DNA of 64,000 nucleotides from Rotaria sordida. Its lineage: Eukaryota; Rotifera; Eurotatoria; Philodinida; Philodinidae. Positions 13,146-28,000 of this stretch are shown piece by piece (positions within the stretch are counted from its first letter, which is position 1; each line of letters opens with the position of its first letter). The translations under genes were made by a program, and so were the position numbers. Where the stretch lies: assembly GCA_905250125.1 (NCBI GenBank), contig CAJNOL010000194.1:43596-107595 (forward strand), in the 5' to 3' direction. The notes beneath the pieces are model-generated. The model was not told where the DNA came from, searched no databases, and was given only the letters and a program-made list of their open reading frames with translations.

Positions 13146-13946
13146 TCAATATTGATATTCAGAAGTGTTTGCAACAGGTGGTATTGATATCGATTTCTTT
13201 TGTATATGTCGAACGATTGCTAGATTGATTCCAGTGTGAATTGTGGCAATACAAAGTTCGATTAGAATAATTACCTTTAATCTATGTCCAATTTGTGTAT
13301 CACATAAATTGCTGCTCATACGATTGGCACATTTTTGTGATACGGTGACATCAACAATAGATAAAATAACTCCAACTATACAAAAGATTACAACAAAAAA
13401 TAATAATCGTACCACATAAGCCATTGAATAAGATACTCGACATGCAATAATTAACATACTAATTGATGTACCTAACATAATAAAACCTGAAAATATACCT
13501 CGATAATATATTGAATAAGAATAAAGAAGAATAGAAATTTCTAGACCAATTGCTAATGCACTCCATAGTAAATAAGTAATACCAGAAAGAATAAAAAATA
13601 TTTGAAGTTTTAAAGTGATTGTTGTTAAAATTCGAGTTCTCGTTAATAAATGATGAGCAGGTATAATGAGAACATTTTTTTGTGAATTCAATAGAACTTG
13701 ACCATTGTATTGTTCACTAGATACCGTATGATCAGTATTATTGATTGATTGTTGAGAATATGATGCGTATGGTGGTGGTCCTGGATATGGTCTAAAAATA
13801 TAAATAAATAATCATGTTTGTCAAAAAGACTATGGTACTTACTGATAAACATCTGTTCCATATGATGGTGGATTTGTCGGTGGATATTGATTGTCAGCAG
13901 AGTTAGATTGGTTATGATAAGTGACTTCATTTGAATTATACTGCAT
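13146..13946 (-). CDS. Four-TM membrane protein with PPxY motifs (MARVEL/MS4A-like topology)
   Basis: Two exons (13946-13843 and 13791-13146) join in frame into 249 residues. The N-terminal ~70 residues are Pro/Asn/Gln/Tyr-rich and contain two PPxY motifs (NPPSYG and GPPPYAS), known ligands of WW domains such as those of Nedd4-family ubiquitin ligases. Four hydrophobic helices follow: LQIFFILSGITYLLWSALAI, GIFSGFIMLGTSISMLIIA, VVRLLFFVVIFCIVGVIL and VIILIELCIATIHTGINLAI. The second extracellular loop between TM3 and TM4 has two Cys (QKCANR and NLCDTQ). The C-terminal tail is short. This is tetraspan topology without the CCG motif of true tetraspanins. Family membership within MARVEL/MS4A is inference; topology is well supported. 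Start chosen at the first ATG before the Tyr/Pro-rich segment. Confidence 0.8.
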
Positions 13947-14759
13947 TGCTTTGATTTCTATTGATATTGATCAAACTCTTTTTTAATATTTTTGTTTGCT
14001 TGTGTAGAACTATATTCTTGTGATATTATAAACCTTTTGTTTTAGTATTTGTCTATGAATACAAAAGAGAAAAAAAAACGTTGTTAGATATATTTTTCTT
14101 TCTTTTTGTCAGGAACATAATAATAATAATAATAATGATGAAAGACGATACGAATATTTTTTTCCATAAACACTTTCAGACCAATGGAAATATTAGGTGG
14201 ATAATATAATATTTTCTAAGAGATAATTTTCTTTCTAAGAGAAAATATAGACCAAAAAAGCATCCTGAACAATTCAAGATTTTAGAATATTATGATCATT
14301 TTTTGATATCAAACAAGAAAGAATGGTTCAGTTCAAAAAGTTATCGAATATTTTAATTAAATCATCTGTTCTTATGATTAGTATACATAATAAAAAGATG
14401 CATCACACTTAGACATGTGCAAAGTCAAAAAATAAAACTTTATCGGAACCAAGATTACGAGAAAAACTTTGCTGAAACCAAGACCAAAAAAACTTATTCC
14501 CGTACATGTTTAGTCACACTTCTGTAATAAGAAAGAATTTTCGATCAATTAGCTTAACATTGTATTTCTGTCGAAGTACTTTATCGAAACATTTATGTAT
14601 AATTATTTAATATTTCTTCGAAATTTTCATCTCATTGTAAAAATTAGTAAAACCAAGTTCAATAGTTTGTTTGTATAAAGCAATGAACTATTTCAATGGT
14701 TTTATATATAATTCTGAGAAGAAACGACTTCATCTTCGTCTGAATATTATTGAAAAAAA

Positions 14760-15045
14760 AAGTTGTTAGTGCAAGCCCTGCGGGATTAAAACGTGAAACA
14801 TGATATAGACGCTGTTGCTCAATACAGGGAGAGATTCCTTTATTCTGTTTATCTTGAGACATATTTCTTCATTCTCCTTTTACTTATTCCTGCAGAAAGA
14901 CAATAAGGAAGTACTTTAACGAGACATTATTGATCTACGGTCTGTGATCGTAGATCAACAATGTCTGTCAAGATCTATGGTGGGGGGTGTAAATTTCTAC
15001 CCTATATACTACAACACTCCTTTTAGGTCGCGTTTCACAAGGATA
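14760..15045. repeat. Dispersed repeat family R, copy 1
   Basis: Begins TTAGTGCAAGCCCTGCGGG followed by ATTAAAACGTGAAACATGA, and ends CTTTTAGGTCGCGTTTCACA. The same beginning and end motifs recur at 35100-35555 and 54780-55200. The ends are mutually inverted (GTGAAACATGAT against ATCATGTTTCAC), suggesting a non-autonomous element with terminal inverted repeats. An internal short palindrome (GATCTACGGTCTGTGATCGT) lies near 14933. Confidence 0.55.
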
Positions 15046-18000
15046 AATACGGAAATTAATATTAGTCTATGTTTTTTATGTGACTCATTAACTGGATTTG
15101 AATGAAATACAAATTTTTAAAAAGCAATGTAATGTTGGACATCAGATAGCATCATCTATTTTTGATCGGTCTTTTTTTTGTACAGTAATATTATTGTGAT
15201 AAGGTCATATGGATAGAGTTTTTTCAGAACATTGATGTACTCATTTATCTATCGGCATGGTTTCAAACAAATGTGTTTCATCTGCTTTGAAGAAAAAAAA
15301 ATTATTCTTTATCGAAATGTCTACTAGTTGAAATTCTTCTTTTATAATTTCTTTTGAAATTTATGGACACAAGTATAGATATAACGAAGAACGATATATT
15401 CACATCTAAAAACAAGGAAATCAATGTCTAATCTATTGATAAAATAATAGAGAATTGTTTCAAATCTAATAAATAATATTTTTAGTTACGAAAGAAGAAA
15501 CACATTTTGTTTTTGTATTTATTAATTTAAATACAAAAAAAAAACATTTTTTTTTCAAATTATGCTTAAATTAAAGAACTGTGACTTGCCTTTTTTAAAT
15601 AGACATATGAGAATACTTATTACAACATTATCGAAAAAGACAAAAGTCTGTTAAATATTATACGAAAAGTTAAAGTACTATAGTATGGCTTATAATCGAT
15701 TATAGAGAAAACGACCTTCAATTTAAATGAAGATTGATGAACAAAAACTCAATTGAAATAATATCAAATAAGACTTTAACTACAACTCAACACATACAAA
15801 TATCATATAAATCGCTTTACTTGTTCAAGTGGCATTAACCACTTTATTTTATAGTCTACTCTTAAAATAATCAGTTTGTTTTAAACATCGTATTATTTCT
15901 GATGAAGAGATTTTATTTTGGCCCTAATCTATTCCTTAACTTATATTTTTTCATATAACTTTTCATGACTTTAAAATATAAGTCTAATACATCCTATAAA
16001 AGTCTTTAAGTGACTATTAATCGCATACATATAATCATTATCTGATACTTCGTAATATTAAGAGAATTAAATCTTTTGCAAAAAAAAAAATGATTGGAAA
16101 GTTTTTAAACAAGATGTTTGCTCATTTTTAACCTCAATTTTCATTTTTCATAAATATTCATTTTTGAAAAAACCAACAACTGTTTGACGTTGATAAGAGC
16201 TCTTGAAAAAAAAATATTTGAGTAAAAACTACGAAAATGGATTTATAGAGTAAACAAGCATCTGTTTGTTCACCATTACAAATAATTTTTTCAGGTCTTT
16301 CAAAAAATTTCTTACTTTTCGTGAATTAAAAACGACTACTGCTGAATAGACGAGCTGTGAAGAAGTAACAAAAGACAGATTATTAATATAACAACTATTT
16401 CAATATGTATCGATTACAAAGCTTACATTTTTAGTCGTTATACCTTTTAGCTTGCTAAGCAGAATAGAAAATGTTCACTCGAACGTATGCAACAGTTCTT
16501 TTATTTAATACTATTTTAGGATATAACAAAGTCCTTAAACTTCGTCGGGTATTGAACCGTATAATTACATTGCTTTTCACACCTACGAAAGGTGTTAGAT
16601 TTATTTTTTTTTCTTTCTATGATCATTCCAGCACGGATAATTTCTCTTCAAAAAAACAAGGAGTTAGTTTGACAACATAAAAATAAATGAATGTGAACAA
16701 AATAAAGAGACATTATTAATTGAGTGATGTGTCTGGAAGTATGTTGAACACATTTCTGTAACAATACTCATCGGCCAATCTCAGACATATTTGTTATTGA
16801 AGACATCCGAAAAACGTGACAAATTTTATAACGGTTGATTGTTGTTTTAAGATAAAATACTTCATGTACTATTAATAATCACGTATATTAATTATGTTTC
16901 TATTCTTTGAAATTTTGTACATGTAAGATAATCATTGTGAATCTATTTAAACGTCATCAAATATAAAACTCTAATTTAGTCACAATCGATTTTTCGTAAA
17001 CTGTATAATTAGTCATCAGTCTACTAGAAAGTGAAAAAAAAAAACAGAAAATGCAATAAGTATTCATATCAAGTGAAGGTGTGGGGTGAGGTGCAAGAAA
17101 ATCTATATTTACACTCAATAAATATTTGATGATCGGGGATATCATCAAAATCAATTTATATTTCATATCGGAAAGAAAAACATGTTCTGTATTGTCTTCA
17201 AACTTTATTATAATCTATGAAGAAGCTTCAATAAGGTATTCTTCTTAATTTTTCAATTATATTAACTAATAGTTTGGCATGCAAGCAATCATTGAAATTA
17301 TTTTCATTTTCCTCTGTTATTTTAATCAAATCTTGATGATAGAATTAATTGATTAATTACTCATCAAATATAACTTTAATCAAAATAATGAAAATGATGC
17401 GACTCATACATCAGCATATAAAATCATCATTTATCGTATAACTGAATGATTATGTGAATATTCATCTAGCTTGCTAAAATAATAGGAAATCATATATCGT
17501 ATAGGTATTTCTTCATTGACACCTATATGTATAAATGGAAACAATAAAGTAATGTATACGAATCATCTATTTATTAATCGATTAATCGATAAATATCATG
17601 CTTTCTCATAAATAGATGACTAATTTCAAGTCAATTTTCTTATGTGCTTGTCTCGATTGATTTTTTTGTTTTAAAGTTATATTTTATATATCACCATCAC
17701 AAGTTGTAATAATAATGAACAATTAATGAATTTATGCAATTAAACTAAGAAACAAGAATAATTTAATACAATTGAAATTCAGATAAGATATCTTATATTA
17801 ACTAGGAAAATTCTTAATATAGAAACCTACAATTCTCTCAATATATTATATGTTAACATCCGCACACGCATTAGCCTAGATGCATCTGAGTATGGACGCT
17901 AATATAAATATGAATGAAGTGCTACTGCATAAGAGACATGACAGAACAGGACAAAGCACTGTTCGTATATGTCACTGCGATCATAAGAAAAAAAGAACGG

Positions 18001-18059
18001 GCGGGAGAGTAAAAGTTCAGTATAGTAGAAGAGTAATAACATAAATAAATTCCTCACTT

Positions 18060-18140
18060 CACAGTAAAAGAGAAGGAGAGAAAGAATTTTCTTAGGTAAG
18101 GCAAAGGCAAGAGAGAAAGAGAGAGGGAGAGAGAGATAGG
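18060..18140 (+). repeat. Purine-rich (GA)n low-complexity tract
   Basis: Continuous A/G-rich sequence including GAGAGAAAGAGAGAGGGAG. A simple-sequence tract about 0.9 kb upstream of the giant gene; it could affect promoter structure, but nothing shows a function. Confidence 0.7.
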
Positions 18141-19031
18141 AAACCATTTATGCATAATCAAAATCCAACTTATTGACACGTACAGTACGATCTCTTAGTT
18201 TCTCTCTCTATTTTTTTCAACTTATCGTTTATTCATTCATTGAATATATACTTTTGCTATCACCTACTCATTCATATACATACAATCTTACCGAATCACG
18301 AAAGTCATGAGGAGGCGTTATTTCGTCGTTATTGTTGTTGCTCTATTATATAGTCGTTCCAACAGATTACTACACAACTAAAATAGACGGACATGAAAAA
18401 CACATTCATTCATCAATTTCTTAATATCTTATAATCATATGGAGTGTTAGGAAAATTTTTTGTGCTCAATTCTATATGCAAGTATTCTGTTATCATGCTT
18501 AGACATATTTAGGATTATGTACAAAAACCTCGGCCTTTTAGGTTTTTATGAATTGTTGTATTTTTTCATTTCTTTCACATGTGTCACATATCATTTTCAA
18601 TATACATTGGAACTCTCACCGGAACCGTTTCGCACTATGCTTTTTTTACATGCAACTACAATCTTTCTATTAATAACGAGGCTTAATATAAGGTAATGCT
18701 AGCCCATCTCACAACGATATGAACCTGCCTCACATTCTCTATTAAACAGTAAACAATTTAACATTGTGAAGTCGATTTCGAACAGTAAGAATTCGAACTT
18801 ATACAATTTTGTATAAAATTCACTGTCTTATATATTAGGATCGAGTATATGATCATGAATGTACAGAGAGAAGAAATAAACTTCGTTTTGTCTCTCTTTT
18901 TAGATTATTTTCTTAAAAGAAACAGACGATAAATATCATCATCTTGTAAAAAATAAGTACTATTCATTTTATCTTTTAATAACATATAAGAATGACATCT
19001 GATAACTTTTTAAACTTATTTTAGATTAACA

Positions 19032-19097
19032 ATGTACAATATATATTTATCTACTATAAACATATTATTCATATTATTATTATTCAATAATCGTCAG
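19032..19097 (+). other. Signal-peptide exon of the giant receptor
   Basis: ATG followed by 21 codons ([20 protein letters not shown] then RQ) and the donor CAG|GTAAAT. It is phase 0, matching the next exon at 19514. It is hydrophobic and starts at the first ATG after an AT-rich leader. Too short to stand out alone; accepted because of its position, phase and signal-peptide character. Confidence 0.7.
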
Positions 19098-22000
19098 GTA
19101 AATTAACAATATGTTGCAGTTTTTTTTTTATTGATTTAATTTTGATCTTTGCAATGGACATGTGACGCACTTTAAAAATAAATCTTACACATGTGATTAT
19201 TTCCATATTGTCAATCTGTTCAACAATTTTTCTTTCATTGTTGGTCAAGTGTATTGACAAATTTGTAGACAAAAAAAAAAAGAATCAAAGTTGATCATTT
19301 TCTTTTTTTTGCGCCGATGGCTGCAGGTGCAACAGTATTCAAGTATAATAACAATTATATTAATCGAGTACTTATATGTATCTATATTACTAATTCATTG
19401 AAAATGATTTCAATCTGCACATATCATTTATTTGTATTGAAAAAAAGAAAAGAATTCTTTCTTTCTTGAACTATTGTTATTAATTATTGACTCATATTTT
19501 CTTTTGAATATAGATTGATTGCCAACAATCACCTTCTGTTTTACTTGTTGATGTAACTCAATTTGATATAATAAATAATATTGCCATTGCTGGTCAATGT
19601 TGTGATGGTTCAATTCCATCGGGAAATTGTTCATCAATATTATCTTGTAATTTATATACGATCGTCTGTTTAGATTTTGTCTATAGGTAAGATTATTATG
19701 TTTTTTTCATTTTGAATCATAATCGTTTGCGAGACATTTGAATTTCCATCGTTACATATAAACATAGGTTAAATTATTGACTGACTATGTTCATTTATGT
19801 ATTAATACAAGCATGCATGAATAATGAAAAGTGATGAAGCATGCGAAAAGAAAAAAATATTCAATGTTCTAGAATCTTTATTGATTGATGTTGTAGTATA
19901 ATTCTCAAGAAAAAAAAAATACAAATTGAATGTTTAGATAAAGTGAAAAAAAAAATTTTTTTTGTCAATTCGATACGAACAACTGACGTAATCATAAAAG
20001 AACTTTATAAATAAATTGAAAAATCATTTATAATCAAAAAAACATTTATATATACATATAATCGTGATATAATATCTTATCGATATTTTGCTTTCTTTTT
20101 TTTTTCGAGAAAAAGTTCTAGGAATATGAAAAAAAAAATCATTTACCTATTATTTGAAATTATTTATTAATTGAACTAAAAATGAAATTATTTTATTTTT
20201 TATTTTAGTGGATTACAAACAAATTGGACTTTTTGTCCATTAGGTTCAAAATCATTTCGAGTAACAATAAATAATACTAATTCATTAAATTTTCATTTAA
20301 TATCAAATGCAGCGATATTTTTACCACTTCAATTTCCATTAGCATTAATATCTGATGTAAGTTATGAATTTCTTTTTGTTTTTTTAAATATTATTAATTA
20401 TTTTGAATATTTATTAGAATACTATTAGTATTAAAATCTTTATATTTTATGATTATATGAGTACTGGAAATTTTACATTAATTAATCAAAATGCATTATT
20501 AAGTCGTTTTAATACAACATTTCGAATTGACTCATCTTATCCATCAGCATCATCTGGAATATTTCAAAGACAAACACTTCTTGATGTATCAAGAAATACA
20601 CCATATATGAATACGTAAATAGAATTTTTGTACGTTTTTCTTTCTATTATTTTATTTTTATATAAAATTAGATTAAGTGTTGGTTTAATGACATATTGTC
20701 AAGCTACATATTATGGACAACAATGTTCTGTTCGATGTATTTCAAATTATGATTGTACAAGTTCATATACATGTGATACAATAACAGGTATAAAAATTTG
20801 TTCACCAGGTTGGTATGGAACTGAATGTACATTTCGAAATCAATCTTATATTCAACCAATTTGTTCATCAACTGGTAAAATTAAATAACAAGCAAAATTT
20901 TAAATATGATCTTTTTTTTTATTTTAAGCATTGACTTGTAATAATGGAGGTTTTTGTCAAGTATTTAATAATACAAATCAATCAACATGTTGTTGTCCAC
21001 TTGGTTAGTTAATTTAGTTTTCTTTGAAGAAAATTTTTTTTTTATTTAAAATTGAAGGTTTTACTGGTCTTAATTGTCAATATCTTTCAACATGTATTTT
21101 TAATGTAACCTGTTTAAATGGTGGTTTATGCAATCCAGCATATGATCCACTTTCACGTTCATATTATTATATATGTAGTTGTCCAACCGGGTAAGTAATG
21201 AAAATGATCTACAAAGTAGAAGATGTTTAAAAAAAGAATGCCAATTAGTAAAAGTAAAAATTTCGCTTTTTCAAGAATCCTATATCATAAGTTTAATTAA
21301 ATCTTTTTTGTTTTTTGGTCGTTATAAGTTAATCAACTTTTTTATTTTCTAAATACTGAATAGATCTAAAAAATTTATTCAATACGGTTTTTTGTTTTCT
21401 CTTCGATAAATAGAGGATGTGGATGTTGAAATATTTTGCAAATCGCAAAAGGAGCACTATCTGTCCTCCTTCTTTTTTAGAATAGTAGTGGTGTTCATTT
21501 CTATATCGTAGAGAAAATCGCACTTCGATATCATTTCGCGTTTGTGAGTTATTCGAAAATTAAGATGCGGTAAAAGAAAAAGTGTCCTTTATTCAGGACG
21601 CTGGACCTAAAAGAGTTGAGATAAATGCATGGGAAGATAGCTCGTGATCTGATCTCTCATAAGCGACAAAAATTTTTAAAGACTTCCGCCATGCCTTATT
21701 CGAAAAATAAGCTTTTTCCGTAAAAACCGACAAACGTTTTTCGTTTTTTCTCAGTTCAGGTCCATGTGATGTATTTAAATTTGTTTTTTTGTTTGAAAGA
21801 GCCCGTTAAAGTACAGTGCTTACTACAGCCGTGTTTTTTTTTTGATTACGCTTTGTTATTGAACTTGTGATCTATTTTTTCCACTGAAAAAGTAATAATT
21901 TATAAAAAAAAAGAGCTCTGGTAAGCCCTGTATTCTGACATGCACTTTCAAACAAAAAAAAAATTAAATCTATATAATGAGCCTGGACAGAGAAATTTGG

Positions 22001-25000
22001 TTTGCCAAATGAGTTATTTTTGACTCTTGTTTAATCAATATCTCCCTCAAACGTCATGAGATAGAACTGAAAATTTTACCATAACCTTTCCACATCAGTC
22101 TCAACATACTCTGAAAATTTCATGCGATTTGAATGTATCTAGGCTGAGATCGGTTTTTGAGGGGAGAGGGGAGAGGCCTTAAGTATTTGATTATGAAATG
22201 CTTCTAAATGTTGAATCTGCTAACTTGTTGAAAACTTTTTTATAGAATGCTATAGAAACTAGGCAGATACCTAGTAAATATCCATTTATTGAGACAATCC
22301 TCAGCAAGATACCTAATCAAGATCCTGTGACATACTGGTAACAGAACACCCTGCTCTGACAACTGATCGAGTATACGGATATCTTGAACTCAGTACATTG
22401 ACTAGAGATAACATTTTTTGTTTAATATAATTAAGTTGAAAGAATGAAACTTTCTTTTTTTTTTCTTTGAATATAAAATTTAGATATACAGGATTATATT
22501 GTCAAGAAAGGCAACAATGTCCACCTACATTCTATGGTGCTAATTGTACTATACAATGTCATGCACCAAATTCATGTTCTGAAGGTCATTTCTCTTGTAA
22601 TACAGAAGGTGGAAAAATATGTTTACCTGGTTGGAGTCCAATAAGTACTTGTCTAATAAAAAATCTTCCATCTTATCTTGATCCTGAATGTTCGGTTTCA
22701 ACTGGCTGTCTTAATGGAGGTTCTTGTTTTAATGGTTCATGTTGTTGTCTATCTACTTATACTGGTAAGTTTTATTTAAAGAAAAAAAAAAAATTCTTCA
22801 ATTTAATTTTAAATATAGGTCGTTTATGTGAAACACCTATTAATCCATGTGCAATTAATCCTTGTCAACATAATGGTTTATGTTCACCAACATCTACTGG
22901 ATATCAATGTCAATGTTCAAGTTATTATACAGGTCAATTATGTGAAATAACTCTTAATCCTTGTGATTATTCGCCATGTCGAAATGGGGGTCAATGCCAT
23001 TTAACAGGAAATATAACATTCTATTGTACATGTCTAACAGGTTGATTTATATAAAAGAAAATAATTTTCTTTTCTTTTCTTTTCTTTTTTGTTTTAATTA
23101 ATTTAATTTTTGTTTTCAAGGTTATACAGGTCAATTTTGTGATATACAAGTAAATTATTGTAGTTCTCAACCCTGCTTGAATAATGGTGTTTGTATTAAT
23201 ACGATGACAGGTTTTTCCTGTGTGTGTTCACCTATTTATACAGGTCCAACTTGTTCAATTGTTATCAATCCATGTCTTTCTCAACCATGTATTACAAATA
23301 ATACATTAAATTGTATTAATAATAATAATTTAACTTATACATGTTACTGTCGAACAGGTTTTACAGGTTAAATAACATTATTTTATAAATCTTCCCAAAA
23401 AAAAACAAGGAAACTAACTTTTTTTGTATTTGATCATAGGTTCAATGTGTGAACAAACGATGAATTCTTGTTCATTAATACCATCGCCATGCAAAAATGG
23501 TGGTACATGTATTAATACAATAAATGGTTATAGTTGTCAATGTAATGGACTTTATCAAGGAAGTGATTGTAGTATTCCAATTGATCCATGTTCAAGTAAT
23601 CCATGTATTGCATCAAATTCTATATCATGTCAAATAACAACAACAAATGGTACAAATTATAGTTATAGTTGTACATGTCAACCGGGTTATACAGGTAAAT
23701 AATGAAAGCAGTATTGTTTATCGAATGTGAGAGTGGCGATTCTCTGAAGATCAGTTTCGGATAAAACATTGAATTTTTTCGTATCTTCAGGAAGTCGTTG
23801 TGAAACAGTATTAAATCCATGTGATAGTAGACCATGTTCATTTGGAACATGTGTTGTATCATCGTTAACATGGACGTGTATATGTCAACCTGGTTGGACT
23901 GGTATTCAATGTAAAGATAGTATTAATGAATGTTTATCGAATCCATGTTTGAATGCCGGTGTATGTATTGATGGTATTAATGAATATCGTTGTATTTGTT
24001 TAACTGGTTATACTGGTACTAATTGTCAACTATCAATGAATTCATGTTCGAGTAATCCTTGTCAAAATAATGGTAAATATCTATAAAGTGTATCCTATAA
24101 CACGCTTAAACTAATACTGAAATACATGGTCAAGATTGGAGTACATTATTTTTCGTAACATTTTGTTTTGCTTTCTTGAATAATGATAGTTATAAAGATC
24201 TAATGAGAAGAAATTTTATAAGACAATTTTTTTGCAAAAAAATGTAAATTATAATAAAAATTTCAATGTGTATAAACATACCCACGAATGTTTTCAATAA
24301 TTGACTATAGTTAATAAAGTATTTCGTTCATCATTTTTCTATATTTTTTTTTCATTCTTTTTCAAGCTATTTTTCTAATGAGTAACGATATATCAAACAT
24401 TTGTCTACGAACATTTTCTTTCATTACATATCACATATTTTTCAATTCTTTCTATACATCATCAAATTGATCATCGCTCTTTATTAGTTCTATATGTTTA
24501 TTAAATAATTGTACTACGAACCATGTAACACCAGTGTACTATGTTTTTTTAAAAATATTTTGAATTCAATACAAAGCATTAAAAAAAAGTTTTTCTCTAT
24601 TTGTAACTGATGAACATTTAAGATGAAATTTGTTATTAGGTCTGAAAGATTTTCGATATCAATGTGTTTCTGTATAGATAATAAACTTAGTAATTGTGCC
24701 ACAATTAACTAACGAAAGAAGTCATCTGACTGATAATCTCCATTTGAGCTCATATTTTGCTCATATGTAAATAAAAATACTGAAAATGTTCGTGCTATTT
24801 GACATCTTTCTTCTCGAATTATGATCATTTTACTGAACTATTTCAACCTAATGCTGAACATTAGAAGAAAAATCGCAGCAAGAAGTTTCGACCTGAACTT
24901 CTCTTCAACAATAACTCTCATGGTCCTTATCGTATCTTGAAAGTTTCAGCTCAAACAGATGATTTCTTAAGATATCCTATGTCTAAAAACTGAGCGATTT

Positions 25001-28000
25001 TTGAAGTCCTTGTGTGAAAATAACGCTTTTTTTTCGCAAACGTGTTATCCCAAAAGAGTAACAATCGTTTAAGCTGAAACTTCCAGGATATGATAAGAGC
25101 CATGAGAGTTATTGTTGAAGAGAAGTTCAGATCGAAATTTCTTATTGTGATTTTTCTCATGATATCCTGCAATAGGCTGAATGTTCAATAAAATGACTAT
25201 TCCTCATAAATAAGAAAAGTATTATAAAAATGGAATATGAAAATTCATGTATTTCAGTATTAGTCTTTAGTCTAGAATATTGAAACTTAGGAAAGTTAAT
25301 GATCTTGGTAATCAAAATTTCACGCTTCTATATAAAAAAAAAAGAATATGAAAAGTATCATTAATAATTTATCTTCAGTTATTATAGAACATTGTTCATG
25401 ATCACAAAAAAATAAGTATTCGTTTCTTGTATTTTATTTTTTAAGGTACATGTGTGAATAATATTGTATCGATTTCATGTTTATGTCCTCCTGGTTGGAC
25501 AGGAATATTTTGTGAAACAGATATAAATGAATGTACATCAACATTAATTTGTCATCCAAATGCAACATGTATAAATACAATTGGTTCATATAGATGTGTT
25601 TGTCCAATATGGTTAACTGGTTTAAATTGTTATACAACTATTGATTTATGTGCAAGTTTTCCATGTCAAAATAATGGTGTATGTATATACAATTATGGTG
25701 GAATATTAACATGTCGTTGTCAATCAGGTTTTACTGGTGTTTATTGTGAAGTAAGAAGTTTATAAACGAAGAAAACTAAAATCAAACGATAAAAATTATT
25801 TTTAGATTAATATTGATGATTGTCAACCAACATCTTGTTATAATAATGGCACATGTATTGATCAAATTAATAGTTTCTTATGTTTATGTCCATCTGGTTA
25901 TACAGGTTTAAGATGTGAAACAATAATTAGTCAATGTATGAGTTTGCCCTGTTTAAATGGTGGTACATGTCGTGATTCATATGGAAATACAAGTACAACT
26001 TATATTTGTATTTGTCCACCATTATATACTGGTATACGTTGTGAACAAATATTAAATCCATGTGCAAGTTATCCTTGTATTCATGGTACTTGTATTGTGA
26101 ATTCAACAATAATACCACCATATATATGTCAATGTACTAGTGGTTATACAGGTCAAAATTGTGATATACCTATTGATCATTGTTTATCATCGCCATGTGG
26201 TTTATATGGAACATGTACAAATTTAATATCAAGTTATAGTTGTTGTTGTGCACCAGGTTATACAGGTTTACAATGTACACAATTAATTAATTATTGTTTA
26301 ACAAATCCATGTTCAAATGAAGGTGTACAACAATGTACATCAACAACAGCAACATCATTTACTTGTCTATGTAAATCAGGTTATACAGGTCGTTATTGTG
26401 AAATTAATATTAATGAATGTTTATCACAACCAGTAAGAATTTTTGATTTGAAAAAAGAACAAAAAGATATTATTATGATTTGAATATATTTTTAGTGTTT
26501 AAATGGTGGTATTTGTGTAGATTTAGTAAATGGTTATCAATGTCTATGTCCATCTATTTATGGTGGAACGAATTGTGGACGTTTACAAGAACAATGCACT
26601 GGTATTGAATGTCTTAATAATGGACGATGTATTCAAAATGGAACTAAATTCATATGTTCATGTACTAGTGGATATCATGGTGATAATTGTGAATTGATTA
26701 TTAATTATTGTCAATCACAACCAGTAAAACTAAATGGATTATTTTTTAAGAATTAATTTTTAAAAATATTTCTTTTTTTTTCTCATCTTTGATTAGTGTC
26801 AAAATGGTGGAATATGTTTGAATACAGAATTAGGTCCACAATGTACTTGTCCGAATGGAATTACTGGTTTATTTTGTGAAACAATAATTGATCAATGTCA
26901 GTCTGAAACTTGTCAAAATAATGGAACATGTCAATCACTTATTAATCGATACATATGTCTTTGTCCCAATGGTTTTATGGGTAAAACGAAAAAGTTTTCA
27001 TTAATTTAAATATGTGAATATATCTTTGTTTTTTTTAGGTGAACGATGTGAAATTGAAAGAAATGAATGTGAACCAGTGAATCCATGTTTAAATTCTGGA
27101 CGATGTATTGATCAATTGAATAGTTTTTCATGTATTTGTATTCCAGGTAGAATTGAAAAGACTGAAAAAAAGAATGTCTGTAAAATTTTTTTTTCAAATA
27201 ATTGGTTACTAGTAAAATACGCGTTGAGCGGCGTTTTACTTGAAACTCATATCAGTCGATAGAACTTAAAATTCTGGGTGCACTGAACTCCATATTCTGG
27301 AAAAAAATATCAAGAAGATAAAACGCAAAATCTTTTTAGAGTGACCCACTCTGACGAGGAAAAGTTCCAAACTGTTTAATCATTTTTTTCATTAAATCTA
27401 GTGGATTAGATATGAGTGTGCAAAGTTCATTTGATCACGCTGAGAGGGATATTTTTTCTGTAAAATCACAAGGGAAAAGAAAGAATTATGTTTCTGGTGA
27501 CCACAGTAATGGTTTCAGAACATAAAAATATAGTGTCTCATAGTCAACTCAACGTTCTTTACAATCTGAAAGAATCAAAAACGTTTTTTCGACAAAAACT
27601 TTTTCGCTAACCTATAATCTACTAGATTTGAAAAGAAAAGTAATTAGATAGGTAGAGACTTTTCTCTCATGAACCACTTTGAACCAACAGCTCAAACAAA
27701 TAAATGTTCGAAAAAATGACATTAGATAAAATTCGGATAAATATTTGATAGTTCTAGTCAGTTCAAAATATGTAGCTGAGCTGTATTTGACTTCATTTTC
27801 CAGATATTTGTTGAGATTTTGACTTAAAGCGAGCCATTCTAAAAAGATTTAGTTTTTTCATCTTCTTGATATATTCTCAGAATGATTCAGAATCTGAAAT
27901 TCTATCGAGCAGTATAAGTTCTAAGTAAAACAGCTGTAAGAGCGTATTTTACTAATACATGAAATAATTCCAATAGGTTTCACCGGTTTTTATTGTGAGA

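Larger units (their letters stand above)
13947..19031. other. Long intergenic region upstream of the giant receptor gene
   Basis: About 5 kb without a supportable gene. It contains one copy of a dispersed repeat (14760-15045), a purine-rich low-complexity tract near 18060-18140 and many homopolymer runs. The right end must hold promoter and 5' UTR of the gene starting at 19032. No core promoter element could be assigned with confidence. Confidence 0.5.

Noticed and set aside
18460-18696. Hydrophobic 78-codon open frame upstream of the giant gene
   Set aside because: No conserved motif and no phase-compatible donor into the signal-peptide exon; hydrophobic frames arise readily in AT-rich DNA.
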